A DNA stretch of 64,000 bases from Selaginella moellendorffii (GCF_000143415.4 NW_003314416.1:67332-131331); one strand, 5' to 3'. Shown: positions 20,440-45,730, numbered from the stretch's first letter. Notes: generated by a model from the letters alone, not told the origin. Numbers and translations: made by a program.

Positions 20440-20706
20440 ACCACTATTTCTTGTTCGCCGGTTCACTAAAAAGCCCTAGACCATTTGGTTGAGGTGTCAA
20501 GCTTACAAATCAGAAGTCCAAGGTACGAATCGTGTAGGAATCGACCTTGGAAATCTAGCAACAAGTTCATGCTCCCTGCAAGGACGAATTGAGGAGAGCC
20601 GCCAAGTTGGAGGATGTTGTCCACGCCTAGCGAGTGATTTCTTATTGACATTGTACAAAAAAAATTGCGAGAGAGTCGACTCCCCTCTTTGTAGACTCAA
20701 CTTAAG

Positions 20707-32272
<11,566 letters not shown>

Positions 32273-33100
32273 TGTTGGGGCCTTGTTCTTGGACGAGAAT
32301 GTGACACCATCGCCAACAATATCATGTAAAGCGCATCCCTGGATCGAGAAATTCCCGCTGCCGGGCCTTAGATCCTACATTCCAGGCCGAGCCGCCGTGG
32401 CGAGATCATCGCCCCACGCCCTACAGCGCTCCTAATCTCCCGAGAGCTCACCCGGCGCGCGCCGCTGCTAAACCCCAGATTTCTCCTGCTAGCTAAGAAA
32501 CCGGCGAGATCTTGGAATCCGGGAGCTGCTCCAAATCTGTGGCGCGGCGCGCGTCCCTCGGATCTTCGCTGCGACGGCCCCGCCCGCGGCCAAATACCAT
32601 CGCCTTCTTCTTTCTCGCTCTTGGGAAAGAAGAGAAAACAATACAAATGAGAACAAGCATAGAATACACAAAATAACGCGGATCCAATTAACGTTGACAA
32701 CCGGGGGTTAAGTATTTTAACGGAGCTACGGCTCCTGGGAGATGCGCGGGATATTCCACGTAGTTCGACAAAAGTGCTGTTGGAAGGAAGCGTCAGGAAT
32801 TTCTTTTGGGAGGAAAGAATTCTGGGGAAGTGGCCACCATGACTGACTGGACGCTCAAACAAGTCCATCCGTTCGCCCATTCGTTCGCATGGATGAATGA
32901 GTGAGGGCACGATCAATCACTAAAAATGTTTGTCACGCTCACCCGCCGACGTCGATCGTGGATCGAATCACACAAGATCAGCCATTTGTGGGTGGAATAA
33001 TCCATACTTCTTGTTGTTTCAGATCACTCACTACCATAAACAAGAGCTTTTCCTTGATGCTTGCTATAGCTGAAGTTATTCTAATCGAGACTGCTACTAT
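32273..33100. other. Intergenic, upstream of the BEACH gene
   Basis: It contains the presumed promoter and leader of the minus-strand BEACH gene and the 3' end of the next minus-strand gene. A 182-codon minus-strand frame (32368-32916) has no protein-like features. No repeat was noticed. Confidence 0.4.
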
Positions 33101-34671
33101 TCATCCGCTGCTCTCCATGAGGTGTTCTTGTTGGACTCCTCCATGGTTTCCAGGATCCGGGACTTCTTCGTCAGCAACACTGGACGTGGCGGCGGTGGTG
33201 GCGGTGCTGCTCTCCTCCGCCTCCACAGTTTGCGAGGTGGTCTCCAACTCCTCCACCACCTCGTCCTCTTCACTCACTTGTTGCTCGCTCACAGTCTCAT
33301 CAACCTGGGAAGCAGGAAGAGGAGGCGGCGCTGCTTGGACTGGGAGGAGCTGAGGATACTGGCGCGGCGGTGGCGGCGGTGGCGGTGGTGGGAACTGAAA
33401 GTGTGGAGGTTGCTGCTGAAACTGGACATGGTGAGGAGGAGGAGGAGGATGTCCAAATCCGGGAGGTGGCGGTGGTGGCGGCGGCGGGGAGAAGAATGGA
33501 GGAGGATAGAATGCTCCGGGAGCCTGTTGTAACTGGTAGTGCTGTACTGGACGAGTATAGTCGAAGCTCCCATCCGGCCGAGCAGCCATGGTCATCTTTG
33601 CATCGCCAGCCAAAGGTGGCCGAGATCCAAAGCTCAAGGCATGAGAAGGCGGCGGCGGTGGTGGGAGAGCCCAAGGCGATGGCGGAGGCGGTCCTCTTTT
33701 CTTCATGGCTTCCCGCATCTCCAAGTAGACGGCGTCCATTTGCTGGCAGTCTCCAAGCTGGCTGAGGCTCTCAATCACGAGCTTGTAAGTCGGGATGGCG
33801 ATGGCGAGCTCCGACGCTTTCATCGCCCTGTGGATCTGCGAGACATCCTCGGCCAGCCCCCGCTTGTGGCACGCATCCACCAAGCTCGCAAAGTGGTACG
33901 AAGCCTCTTGCTTTTGCTGTGGAGAAGGCGACGAGTGGTGCCTCTCGTGGCCCCCCGAGGACCTCGCCACCATAGCTCGCCTCATCTCCGCGTACACGGC
34001 ATCCATTCGCTCGATGTCGTTGTGCTGGCTGTAGATGCCGAAGAGAGCCATGTAGGCCGGGAGTCCAACGACGACCTCCGCTGCTTTCATGGCTTTGATG
34101 AGCGTGTCCATCTCGTGGAGCAAACCTCGCTTGTGGAACGAGGCGATGAGAGCGTCACAGATGGTGGAAGCCTCCGCGGGATGCTGCGGTGAAGGCGGTG
34201 GTGGTGGTGGTGCTCGATTCATGGAAACGCTCTCCTACAAGTAGAGAAGCTTTTGTGAGATCTTGGAAAGAATCTATCTTGGAATAGCTGGAGTACCTGG
34301 TGCTGCGGAGGAGCGATCGATGCGTAGTGAGGAGGCGGCGCCAATCCACTTCCGCGATCACCGAGCTCGATGCTTCCGGGCCAGGGAATACTCGGCCTAG
34401 GAGGAGGCGGCGGCGGCGGTGCTCCAAATCCAAGCGGAGGAGGTCGATGAGTTGGCGGCGGCGGTGGCGGTGGTGGCGGAGGAGGAGGCGCAGCATAGCC
34501 GATGCTAGGCGAGGGCCGCGTCGCGCTACTCGTGGTGTTTGAATCCACATTGTCCCAGGGAGAGGGAGCGTACCTTAGCCATGGCTGCGAGGAGCAAAAC
34601 CTACACCATCCCAGGGGCAGCGATGGCGCGAGCTTCCTCCCAAGAGCTTGCGCGCCCAAGAGCTGCCTCAT
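33101..34671 (-). CDS. Proline-rich protein with PPR repeats
   Basis: Two exons: 34671-34297 and 34234-33101; 502 residues. The N-terminus (MRQLLGAQALGRKLAPS) is basic and amphipathic, consistent with organelle targeting. A proline-rich block (runs of P with G/F/Y) precedes two P-class PPR-like units (ALIASFHKRGL...MKAAEVVVG; SLVDACHKRGL...MKASELAIA), each followed by a YxxMDAVYxEMR helix. A second long proline/glutamine-rich block and an acidic, serine/threonine-rich tail follow. Two units is few for a PPR protein; such short proline-rich forms occur in plants but their role is not clear. It diverges from the PPR gene at 34764 with only 92 bp between start codons. Confidence 0.78.
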
Positions 34672-34763
34672 CCCTCGCCAAATTGTCTCGCGACCTAAAA
34701 CCCATCTTCTCTAGGACTTCATTCTCTTTGTATCGATCGTGATTCGTGAATGAGTGGAATCCA
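34672..34763. promoter_or_regulatory. 92-bp divergent intergenic region
   Basis: The start codons of the minus-strand proline-rich PPR protein (34671) and the plus-strand PPR gene (34764) face away from each other with 92 bp between them. Both 5' leaders and core promoters must overlap this space or lie inside the opposite gene. No TATA-like box was identified with confidence. Confidence 0.5.
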
Positions 34764-36611
34764 ATGCGCTGTGCCTCTCTCAGGCACAAGGCAGCCAAGA
34801 ACACGAGAACGCTCTGCCATGACGCCGCCGCTATCGCCACCGATGCGAGCTACTGGGCTCCGCTCATCCAGTCGTGCTGCACTGCGCGGGATTTGCCCCG
34901 GGCCAGGCACATCCACGCGCAGATCATGCTCTCGGATCTCAAGAACAACCGGATGCTGGCCAATCTCCTGGTGGAGATGTACGGCAAGTGCGGCTGGATG
35001 GCGGCGGCCAGGGCCGTGTTTCGCTGCATCAAGAACCCCAACGTTTACTCGTGGAACATTCTCATCTCCGCGCTCGCGCTCAACCGGGAGGTCGCCGAGG
35101 CAGCCTTGATGTTCCACCAGATGCCCTCGAGGAACAATGTCTCGTGGAACGCCTTGCTTGCAGCATATGCCGCAAGCGGGAATTTGCAAGATGCCCGAGT
35201 TGCCTTTCTCAAGCAGCCATGGCGTGACGTCTTGACATGGACGACGCTTCTCACAGTCTTGTGCCAGTGCGGCTACCTTTCCGAGGCTCATTTCTTGTTC
35301 GAGAAGATGCCGGAGAGGAACGTCGTAACTTGGAACGCGATCGTCGCAGCATATTCCCAGAACGGGCATGTTGATGAGGCAGAGCTCTTGTTCCATCGGA
35401 TGCCGCAGCACGACACCAGGTCGTGGAACTCTCTTCTGATCGCTCATGGTGAATCTGGCCGCATCCACCAAGCCCGGAACATCTTCTCCCGAGTCCAGCA
35501 GCCGGATCACGTCTCCTGGACGTCGATGATCGAGGCTTACGTCGCAAACGCGTACCTCGAGGAGGCCAAGGCGCTGTTCGACAGAATGCCGGAGCAGGAC
35601 GTGGTTTCATGCACAGCGCTCATCACTTCCTTCGCGCAGAGAGGCTATCCTCACCAGTGCAAGCTTCTGTTTGATGGAATGCCCTTCCGGGATGCCGTGT
35701 CCTGGACAGCGCTCATGTCCGGCTATGCACAGAACGGCCTCATGGAAGACGCGCAGGAGGTAAACTCGCGAAATCCACAACACAGCATGATCGGTTGCAA
35801 CGCAATGGTGGCGGGTTTCAGCCAGCGAGGAGACTTGGCGCAAGCAAAAGCAGTTTTTGATGCAATGCCCGAGAGAGGAACCGTGTCCTGGAACGCTCTC
35901 ATGGTTTCGTATACAATGACAAGCGCAAACAACCAGCACTACCGCGATCGAATGGAACAAGCGCTTGCAATCTTTGGCTTGATGCCGGAGCAGGATATGG
36001 TGGCGTGGACCGCGATCCTTGCAGCGTATGCTCAATCCGGGCATGTCGATCAAGCGAAGTTTTTCTTCCAGAGAATGCCCGCGCAGGATCTCACGGCGTG
36101 GAATGTGATAATCGCGGCTTATGCTCACAACAGCAGTGGCTATGGAGCCCAAGTTTTCCGAGAGATGAGCCTGGCAGGAGTGAGACCTAACGAGACCACT
36201 TTCGTCGTCACGCTCACGGGTCTCAGCCACGCTGGTCTGCTCAAACACGGCCGGGAGTGCTTCCTCTCCATGACTGAAAACTTCCAAGTTGCTCCCACCG
36301 AGTTCCACTACGCCTGCATCATCGATCTCCTGGGCCGAGCCAAGCTGCTCCAGGAAGCCGAGGAGCTCATCGACAACATGCCTTACAAGCCCGACTGTGT
36401 CGTGTGGACGATCTTGCTGGCAGCCTGTCGGATCCACGGGGACTCCAAGCTCGGGGCCCGAGCCGCACGGAACGTTCTCAAGTCGGACACGGTGAGCTCC
36501 TCGACTTATGTGCTGCTGTCCAATACTTACAAAGGTATCACCGGACACGGACATGGCTCCGAGTGGCAGCCGCTTGGAGCATCACAGGCTGCTGCCGCTT
36601 GCCTTGCCTAG
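34764..36611 (+). CDS. PLS/pure PPR protein with partial E motif
   Basis: Intronless, 615 residues; the GTG at 34746 is in frame but the first ATG is 34764. Tandem PPR motifs from about residue 30 ([45 protein letters not shown]) to the canonical end ([50 protein letters not shown]). A partial E motif ([11 protein letters not shown]) is followed by a short unrelated tail. No DYW. Predicted organellar RNA-binding protein. The tail looks like read-through into non-homologous sequence, and its TAG overlaps the stop codon of the convergent diacylglycerol kinase gene by two bases. Confidence 0.9.
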   Translation: MRCASLRHKAAKNTRTLCHDAAAIATDASYWAPLIQSCCTARDLPRARHIHAQIMLSDLKNNRMLANLLVEMYGKCGWMAAARAVFRCIKNPNVYSWNILISALALNREVAEAALMFHQMPSRNNVSWNALLAAYAASGNLQDARVAFLKQPWRDVLTWTTLLTVLCQCGYLSEAHFLFEKMPERNVVTWNAIVAAYSQNGHVDEAELLFHRMPQHDTRSWNSLLIAHGESGRIHQARNIFSRVQQPDHVSWTSMIEAYVANAYLEEAKALFDRMPEQDVVSCTALITSFAQRGYPHQCKLLFDGMPFRDAVSWTALMSGYAQNGLMEDAQEVNSRNPQHSMIGCNAMVAGFSQRGDLAQAKAVFDAMPERGTVSWNALMVSYTMTSANNQHYRDRMEQALAIFGLMPEQDMVAWTAILAAYAQSGHVDQAKFFFQRMPAQDLTAWNVIIAAYAHNSSGYGAQVFREMSLAGVRPNETTFVVTLTGLSHAGLLKHGRECFLSMTENFQVAPTEFHYACIIDLLGRAKLLQEAEELIDNMPYKPDCVVWTILLAACRIHGDSKLGARAARNVLKSDTVSSSTYVLLSNTYKGITGHGHGSEWQPLGASQAAAACLA

Positions 36612-38740
36612 GCCCGGAATGTGGAGGCTGCTCCAAACTTTCGCTTCGTCTCGTCATCATCGGAACCGCTACTGTCGTCTTGAGGAGCCACCGGCTTGTG
36701 ACGAAGGCCGTGCTCCACCCCATGCCTGGTGAAGGAGATTACGTGCTGGTACTCGTCCTTGGCCTCGGCAATGCAGCCTTCCTTTGCCAGCATCACGGCC
36801 TGGCCGTGGTGCGAGATTTCAATCTCCGTGGGGTTTCCGTGGTGGGATTCCGGCAGGGGTTGTTTCCACGGCTCGCCATCCATTCGCATGTAAGTGTGGC
36901 TGCTCGTGGAGCCAGCCTGAAAGACTATCTTCACCCGGTTGGCCTGTGGGACACGCAAAGGTGGTGAGACGAAGGAGATCAATATAAATACCTGTGCGAG
37001 ACGTGTCCCGTGCCCGTGTGGAAACAGAAGGAAGAGGCCATGCCAGGCGTCCCTGAATCCCACAATCTCTAGCAGGCCATCGTCGACCCTTGGAACTGTC
37101 AGACCCCGCTCGTGGGATAACTTGTCGTCCGGATTTCCCCAGGGATCCAAGCCTCCAGAAAAGCTCGGCAAGTTCAGCAGCACAAGCGCTCGTATGCTGT
37201 CATGAAATGCGGTAGCATTAGCCTCGAGAATTTTGAAGTTCCAGCGTTTCAAACCTTGACGAGATCTTTAACTCCGTCCACTTTCCTTTATCGAGCACGT
37301 ATACAGTTGCAAGGTCGTTAATGTTCCTGCAAAAAGCCAACCATTGATTGGTTCAGCGACTAGGAAAAAATGTATCAACTACGAACTTTGATGAAGCACG
37401 GCGCCTACAAGAAGGGCAGAACCAGCCTTGCGTACAGCCAAGTTTTGCATACGTGCACTGCAAAAATCGTGTTAACTACTTAAAAGCTTACATTAGAGGA
37501 CACTTACTTGATTTCGCATCTGGTTACTGAACTTTTCAGGGTGCTTCTGCCTCTGCTCATGAAATTCGTAAGAAACCTGTGCATCCATTCCTGCAAAGAA
37601 AAAGTAAAAATGATTATAAGCACTGGAGCGGTACTGCACCTCACCTATGCTGAAATAATTCCAGAATCCTCCTCGATAGATCTGCAGCTTTTCCTGCGAC
37701 CATGCACAACTCAGCTCATAAGTGCCTCTCTCACAAAATTCGTTTTCTTACGCGGCTCTCTTCACTTTTCTTGAAGACGTGTAACGAATGTGGAGCCTCG
37801 AGACCAAGATCAGTTGTTCCCTCCATTTTCATCGCTAGATGCCAGCTGCAGAGACAAGAAAACCAGCATTGTAAGTTGAGTATGCAACAAAAGCATAGCC
37901 AGTCACTGAGACATCCCAACACTATTCGCTTCAAGGAGGTAAAATTTACCGAAATGCGCGTTTTTTCTCTGTTTTTCCAGACAATTACTTCCAGGCACTT
38001 TTTTTTACCTGTCGACTTGCAAAGGATGGGCGTCCATGACATCTGCTAGAAACCGTTTGACAGACTCGGCATCTGTTCCAGGATTCTTCTTTCCCTGCTC
38101 GCACAAGAAAAAGAACCAGTTTTCATTGGAAAAGAACATCCAAAACACGTACCCATCCGAAAGAAAACGGGAGATTGTTGCCGGTTCCAAGAGGAATAGT
38201 TGCAATAGGAATTGGCTTCTCGAGCCTCAAGTCTCCCATAATTCCAAGTAACCAGCCGGCGGTACCATCGCCTCCAGCAACCTGTAGGTACATCAAATCA
38301 AATTCTCCACGAGAGGGCAGTAGCCGAGACTCACCACAAGCCGCAACCGCTCGCGAATTTCTCCGGCAACTTCATCTCCTGCCTCTGTTAAATCTTTCAA
38401 GCGCTTGAGTATCCGATCTAGAACCTTGTCCGGAGCTTCCTCGCTCAGATCAAACAACTGAAGAAGAGAAGCAAGATTTTAGAGAAGAAACCAAGTGGTC
38501 CTGAACTTAAGGTACCTGGCGTGAATCCAGGAGCGTCTTGCAAGTCTGGAGGAGAACTTTGCCAAGCTGCCCACCACTTTTGGTGTTGATAAAGACGAGC
38601 ACCGGACACTTTGGAATGTGGAAGCCATCTGAAGCCGAATGCCCCCTCCCATCTCCCGTCCACACAAACTCGGGAATCTTTAAGTCCTCCAGATCCAGCG
38701 ACTCACTGTTTTGCCTTCTCTTGTCGAGGTGCTTCTTCAT
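36608..38740 (-). CDS. Diacylglycerol kinase (plant short type)
   Basis: Eleven exons, all in phase: 38740-38516, 38457-38335, 38281-38153, 38094-38009, 37845-37752, 37693-37645, 37590-37508, 37457-37387, 37326-37255, 37196-36992, 36943-36608; 490 residues, the usual size of plant DGKs lacking C1 domains. Catalytic domain: [15 protein letters not shown], the ATP-binding [10 protein letters not shown], and PLGTGNN. Accessory domain: [65 protein letters not shown]. The tail is acidic and serine-rich. It phosphorylates diacylglycerol to phosphatidic acid in lipid signalling. One donor (37386) is GTTCGT and was accepted because it restores SKNINDL. The first in-frame ATG is at 38740; an upstream non-coding exon is possible. 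Confidence 0.9.
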
Positions 38741-38923
38741 CTTGATCTTGATCACACCCCGTCTGATCTGAAAATTCTGCTGCCTGCCAACCGTGTCCAA
38801 CAAAGAGTTGGAGATGAGATAAAGCCGGACAGGACCGACTTCTTCTTCTCGTCACCGAAGCGTGATATCAGGAAAAACCTGCCCTCGTTCCTACCTATAG
38901 CCTAAAACGCGGAGCTCTTTTTT

Positions 38924-40175
38924 TCAGCTGCGAAGGCCAAGTCCCTTCCTGGTCTTCCCAACGAACAAGTCCCGGCTCTTGACAAGGCCAGGGATCCAGC
39001 CAACAAAAGTTCCAAAGGGAAGTTGAGCTACTCCTGCGTGACGCCCCAGAGAAACCAGTCCCATTGCCCGTTCCAGCGGACAGTAGCACCTTAAGTCGCC
39101 GCAATCAGCGTCATTGGTCAGCTTTCGGATGTTTGCGGCGACGACCTTGGCGTGCTTCTCGGCGAGAAATCCTTGCTTAATCTCCTGTAAAGATGTTTAG
39201 AGTAGAAGAAGAGATGCTAGATATAGGTTCCTACCTTCAGGTCGGTGATGTCTCCACACGCAAACACGTTCCGCGTTCCACTCACGAGTAGCGCCGAGTC
39301 GACCCGTAACCTTCCATTGCCGTCGAGGGAGTCCTCCAGGAAGGTGCCCTTGAGCCAGGAGCTGCTGGGCCTGGAACCCGTGCACACAAAGTGTGTGTCC
39401 GCTGGGATTTGCTTCCCGGACTCTGTGGTAAAGATTGGTGGCGAGGCCGAGCTTGTGATTCGCTCCTTCAGAAGAACCCGGACAGACTTGGACGTCAACC
39501 AGTTGAGAGCCTTGGTGGAAGCCGAGGGGCCGAGGAACTCGATGAGCCGAGGACCGCCTTGTACCAAAGATACGCTTTTCTCGGGAAAGTCCGTGACAAT
39601 CTCTCCAGCAAGTTCCACGCCGACGGGACCTCCACCAACGACGAGAATCGAACTTGCTCCCTTCAGCCTCTCATGGTCTGTTGTTCATGGAACCAAAACG
39701 TGAGTGAGAAAACAAAACGAGGAAAAAGGCTTTGAAGTTACAAACCAGCCAAGATTTCTTGAATGCGGTCTCGTCTAGTGGGTGCACCCTTGGCATGCGA
39801 TCCGGTGCTGATGACCAAAAAGTCGTAAGGGAGTTTTCGGCCGGTGCTAGTCGAGACCTGAGCAGGAGAACTGCTCACACTCACGGCCGCGCTTTGGACG
39901 AGCTCCACTTGCGTCAGAAACTCCGAGTATGGAACGATGGATCGCTCCGCGAATGAAGGCTCGACTGTGTTTCGGAGAGCACCGTAAGGTATCTCCAAGT
40001 AATCCTTCCTGCCAATATCATCACATCACTTTGTCAAGACAAACAAGAGAAGAAAACGAGAGACTTACGGATCGATCAGCGAAACCGAGGCCTCCGATTC
40101 AAGAGCTTTTGCCACATGCACCCCGGCAATGCCACCTCCCACCACCACAACACGCTGCTTCCTCCTCTTGTCCAT
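38924..40175 (-). CDS. AIF/FSP1-like NAD(P)H-quinone oxidoreductase
   Basis: Four exons: 40175-40069, 40008-39746, 39677-39235, 39184-38924; 357 residues. Two dinucleotide-binding motifs are visible: FAD site VVVVGGGIAGVHVA near the N-terminus and NAD(P)H site ILVVGGGPVGVELAGEI about residue 135. VFACGDITD is the family's C-terminal FAD motif. Length and layout match AIFM2/FSP1-like and plant AIF homologue A proteins, flavoproteins that reduce quinones on membranes. No N-terminal targeting sequence is obvious. It lies head to tail with DGK (184 bp downstream) and only 86 bp behind the small COMM-like reading frame, on the same strand. Physiological substrate unknown. Confidence 0.88.
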
Positions 40176-40261
40176 TTCTACAGTATCTATCTAGGATCAA
40201 AAAATTTCTCCCTGTCTACGTTTCGAATCTTCGATCAACACGTAACTAGCTAGCTGAAATT

Positions 40262-40495
40262 CTAGCTAGCTAGCTGCCTCTCTACCTCTTTGCAAGCATC
40301 CTTCAGCGTGGCGACCAGATCCTGGAGCTCCTCAACCCCACACACGAAGTGAATCGCAATTGGAGGCTGCGATCCAGATGCAGCTTCCAGGCTCACATTG
40401 TAGAACACGTCCTTGGCGGCGCTACCATTGCTCCGCTCCACACACAAATCGCGCCCCCATTCCACTCCCACAATCCTTGGAACGCCCCCGTCCAT
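40262..40495 (-). CDS. Small COMM-domain-like protein
   Basis: A single open frame of 77 codons from the ATG at 40495 (the TTG at 40501 is in frame but ignored). The order of a W-containing strand (VGVEWGRDLCVERS), a hydrophobic strand (FYNVSLEA), a second strand (PIAIHFVCG) and a C-terminal leucine-patterned helix (EELQDLVATLKDACKEVERQL) fits a COMM domain. Full COMMD proteins are about 190-200 residues, so upstream exons may be missing or it may be a COMM-only form. If right, it belongs to the Commander endosomal recycling family. Homology is judged by pattern only. Confidence 0.5.
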   Translation of the reverse strand: MDGGVPRIVGVEWGRDLCVERSNGSAAKDVFYNVSLEAASGSQPPIAIHFVCGVEELQDLVATLKDACKEVERQLAS

Positions 40496-40599
40496 TCCCA
40501 AGAACCCTAAAAGTAGATCAATGGCAAAATGGAGTTCTTTTATTGGTCATGGACAACGTTCCTCGTATTTAAAAAAGTATCGATGGAGGAGTGAGAAGC

Positions 40600-43001
<2,402 letters not shown>

Positions 43002-43590
43002 AAGCGAGCAAGAGCAAGCAAGCCGGATCGGGCATCTACACTACCACCACCACCACCACCACCATCCCCCATCTTGGTCAGTTCTTCTCGGTTCTTATTT
43101 ATGCGATCTCATTCGTGTTCCAGGGTTCCTTTCGCTTCCTTCCCTCTCCATTCTCAAGTGAGTGAGTTACACTGACCCGATCTAGTGAAATCAAAACCCA
43201 TCTTTGTCTATAAACTTCACATCTATCCTGAGAAAACAACAAGCGAAAAGCTTGTAGTCTCCCGAATTTCGAGTGGCAAGAAGAAACTTTGGCTTTTGGT
43301 AGATTTTGGAGGGCGATGTCAAGGGACATGGATGCACGATCACAAAAAAGAAAACAAAAACAGCCACCAGATGAAATGTTCCGCGCATATTCCTTCTTTG
43401 TGGTGGGAAGCCTCAAATTTGGTGGGGTTTTTTTTCTTGTGGGGTCTCACTTCCTTCTTGGAATGGCTAGGGCGGGGCGGGCGATCTATGGCGCTGTATA
43501 GCCACCACAGGTATGGGCATGGCTATTTAGGCAAGGGTCCAAGTAGTTCCACCGCCGCCGCCCGCTGCTTTCCCAAGATCCAAGAAAGGA
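43002..43590. other. Intergenic, E2 to glutaredoxin gene
   Basis: It contains the E2 3' region with seven ACC triplets (43043-43063) and the leader of the next gene. The 160-codon frame across 43185-43667 overlaps the next start in another frame and has no protein-like features. Nothing else is seen. Confidence 0.4.
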
Positions 43591-45216
43591 ATGGGGTGCT
43601 CGTCATCCAAGAATGTGGATGTCTACCATGGCAGCAAAGCGCATCCTCTTGCTCGATCTCCCGTTGACGATGCGCACCTCGTCGCCCTCACATCTAGCAC
43701 GTATGGATTCTTGCGGGTGGATTCGCACAAGAAATCTTCGTCCGAGGAAGCAGCGGCTGTGGCGGACGATCCGGTGAACGAGGTGTATCAGAAGATGATG
43801 AGCTTGGAGTCGGGGGGCTCACAGTTGCCGCAGTCGTGGTCGGAGGTGAACAGTGTTCTCACGCAGCTTAAGTCGCAGGCGCAGCACAAGAAAACCAGCG
43901 CCAGTGCACTTTCCGGGAGAGTCGAGCCCGAGACCGTGGATGTTTTGAAGCTGCTCCAGAGCGTGGAGGAGGCACCACCGAAAACTCCGAAAGCTCCAGC
44001 TCCACCAGCAGCGTCTCCGCCGTCGCAGCCCAAGCGAGAGTTTTCGGTGATCCACACTCTGGAAGAAGTCGACCAGCTCGCGTACTCCAACTCGGCTGCC
44101 TCTCAAGACAGCGACACCGAAAGCGAGGAGGATTTCTTCCGGCACAGCAGCATGCCAAACGGCCGGTCGAGCAACGGCGCGAATGCAACCAACAGGTTCT
44201 CGATGAGCTCGGTGGTGAGACGCCCCGATAGCAGGTCCAAGGTGCCGAGCAAGGCGTCGAGATCATTGTCGACGTATGGCGATGGTGGTGGTGGTGGCGA
44301 CGCTGGTCGACAAGTGGATAGTACGCTGTTTGATGCCGAGTTCCTCGAGTCATTCAGGGAGGCGTTCGAGCAGTTGTCGACAGGCGTTTCCGCTGCTGCT
44401 ACTGCCGCGGCGGGGAAGCAGGGACTTTCCCAGCCTCGGCCCAAGGTGGCAGTGGCGGCAAAGAGCAAGGCCATGGTCTCTTCCCAAGGAGCAAATCGCC
44501 AAGACAGGAGTAAGGTGGCGGCGCCGCCTGCAATGCCAGTATCAGATCGCGAAGAAGAAGAAGCCGAGCAACAAGCAACTCGTGGCCGCGGAGAGACAAG
44601 GACGGATTCGAAGGCTGGCACAGTGCAGAGCAAGGTGGCGGATTGGAACGAGAAGAACCAAGCGGCGGATCGAAGCTACAGCAGCAAAGCCCCTCCTCCT
44701 GCTCCACCAGCACCAGCAGCAGCTATGGAGATCGATTTGCTCCAACACTGTCCAAAGAGATGCCCCCCGGATGGCGAGAACAAGGCGGTGCTCTACTCCA
44801 CCAGCTTGCGGGGCATCCGCAAGACGTTCGAGGACTGCAACACGGTGAGGAACATCCTCCACAGCACCAACGTGGAGGTGGACGAGCGGGACGTGTCCAT
44901 GGACTCGCAGTTCCGGCAGGAGCTCAAGGATCTCATGGACAAGCCGGTGCCGGTGCCGCGGCTCTTCATCAAGGGGCGCTACATTGGCGGCGCCGAGGAG
45001 GTGGTGGCGGCGCACGAGAGCGGCGCGCTGGCCAGGATGCTCCACGGCCTGCCGCACGGCAACCTGAGCAAGGACTGCGATGGCTGCGGCGGCGTGCGAT
45101 TCATCCCCTGCACGGATTGCAGTGGCAGCTGCAAGAGCGTCGGCGCCGACGGAGGCGTCGTCAAGTGCCCGGAATGCAACGAGAATGGCTTGGTTCGCTG
45201 CCCGATATGCTCGTGA
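43591..45216 (+). CDS. Glutaredoxin-domain protein with zinc-binding-like tail
   Basis: Intronless, 541 residues. MGCSSSK at the start is a classic N-myristoylation/palmitoylation context, so membrane association is likely. Residues about 60-380 are low-complexity, rich in S, A, K and E, and probably disordered. The glutaredoxin-like domain lies about residues 385-490: AVLYSTSLRGIRKTFEDCNTVRNIL with the active-site CPYC replaced by an SLRG-type sequence, then VPRLFIKGRYIGGAEEV. The C-terminus has four CxxC-type pairs (CDGCGG, CTDCSG, CPECNE, CPIC). This matches the plant At5g39865/At3g28850 family (recall). Because the catalytic CxxC is missing, thiol-oxidoreductase activity is doubtful; a scaffold role is possible. 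Confidence 0.9.
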   Translation: MGCSSSKNVDVYHGSKAHPLARSPVDDAHLVALTSSTYGFLRVDSHKKSSSEEAAAVADDPVNEVYQKMMSLESGGSQLPQSWSEVNSVLTQLKSQAQHKKTSASALSGRVEPETVDVLKLLQSVEEAPPKTPKAPAPPAASPPSQPKREFSVIHTLEEVDQLAYSNSAASQDSDTESEEDFFRHSSMPNGRSSNGANATNRFSMSSVVRRPDSRSKVPSKASRSLSTYGDGGGGGDAGRQVDSTLFDAEFLESFREAFEQLSTGVSAAATAAAGKQGLSQPRPKVAVAAKSKAMVSSQGANRQDRSKVAAPPAMPVSDREEEEAEQQATRGRGETRTDSKAGTVQSKVADWNEKNQAADRSYSSKAPPPAPPAPAAAMEIDLLQHCPKRCPPDGENKAVLYSTSLRGIRKTFEDCNTVRNILHSTNVEVDERDVSMDSQFRQELKDLMDKPVPVPRLFIKGRYIGGAEEVVAAHESGALARMLHGLPHGNLSKDCDGCGGVRFIPCTDCSGSCKSVGADGGVVKCPECNENGLVRCPICS

Positions 45217-45730
45217 TCGTGATGGAGTGAGTATATATATAAGAGAGAGAGATGGGAAGTTTCTAGGGTTCTTAGCTAGGGCTCTCGGCCGCCTCTTTGT
45301 TAATCCCAGCCACGGCTTTGTTTCTCGCCGTGTCTGATTCATCAGAGGCGCATAGCAAACCAGATCTGCAAGTTTCGCTGACAGCACCCGAATCACCGCT
45401 GGGTGTCTATCTGATAGTAGCTTCGCAGACATTCACCTCAGTCACTGGCACTGGAATTTCTCGACTCTAGCGTACTAGAATCAATCAATCGATGTCCTTG
45501 TTGGCCTTGAATCCAATTAATACAAAAGAAAAGTTCTCGATTCGTTCTTGCTCCGAGCGCGCCAAGCGAATGAAGCGCGATGGAATGGCGGGCGGCGCAT
45601 TGGCTTCTCTTGAATGAGCGAGGCCGTCAAATAGGGTTTAACGGGAAAAAACCAAAGTGGCGTGTGTGTGTTGGAGAAAACCCTAGGGTTTCGCAATTTG
45701 ACGAGGGGGGCGATCGACGCGGTGGCGCTC
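45217..45730. other. Intergenic, glutaredoxin gene to exportin gene
   Basis: It holds the 3' end of the preceding gene (a TATATATA stretch and GA repeats at about 45232-45252) and the leader of exportin-1. No gene or repeat of note. Confidence 0.4.

Noticed and set aside
37387-37420. GC-AG intron in the diacylglycerol kinase gene
   Set aside because: A GC donor at 37404 also keeps frame, but the GT donor at 37386 restores the family SKNINDL segment and is preferred.
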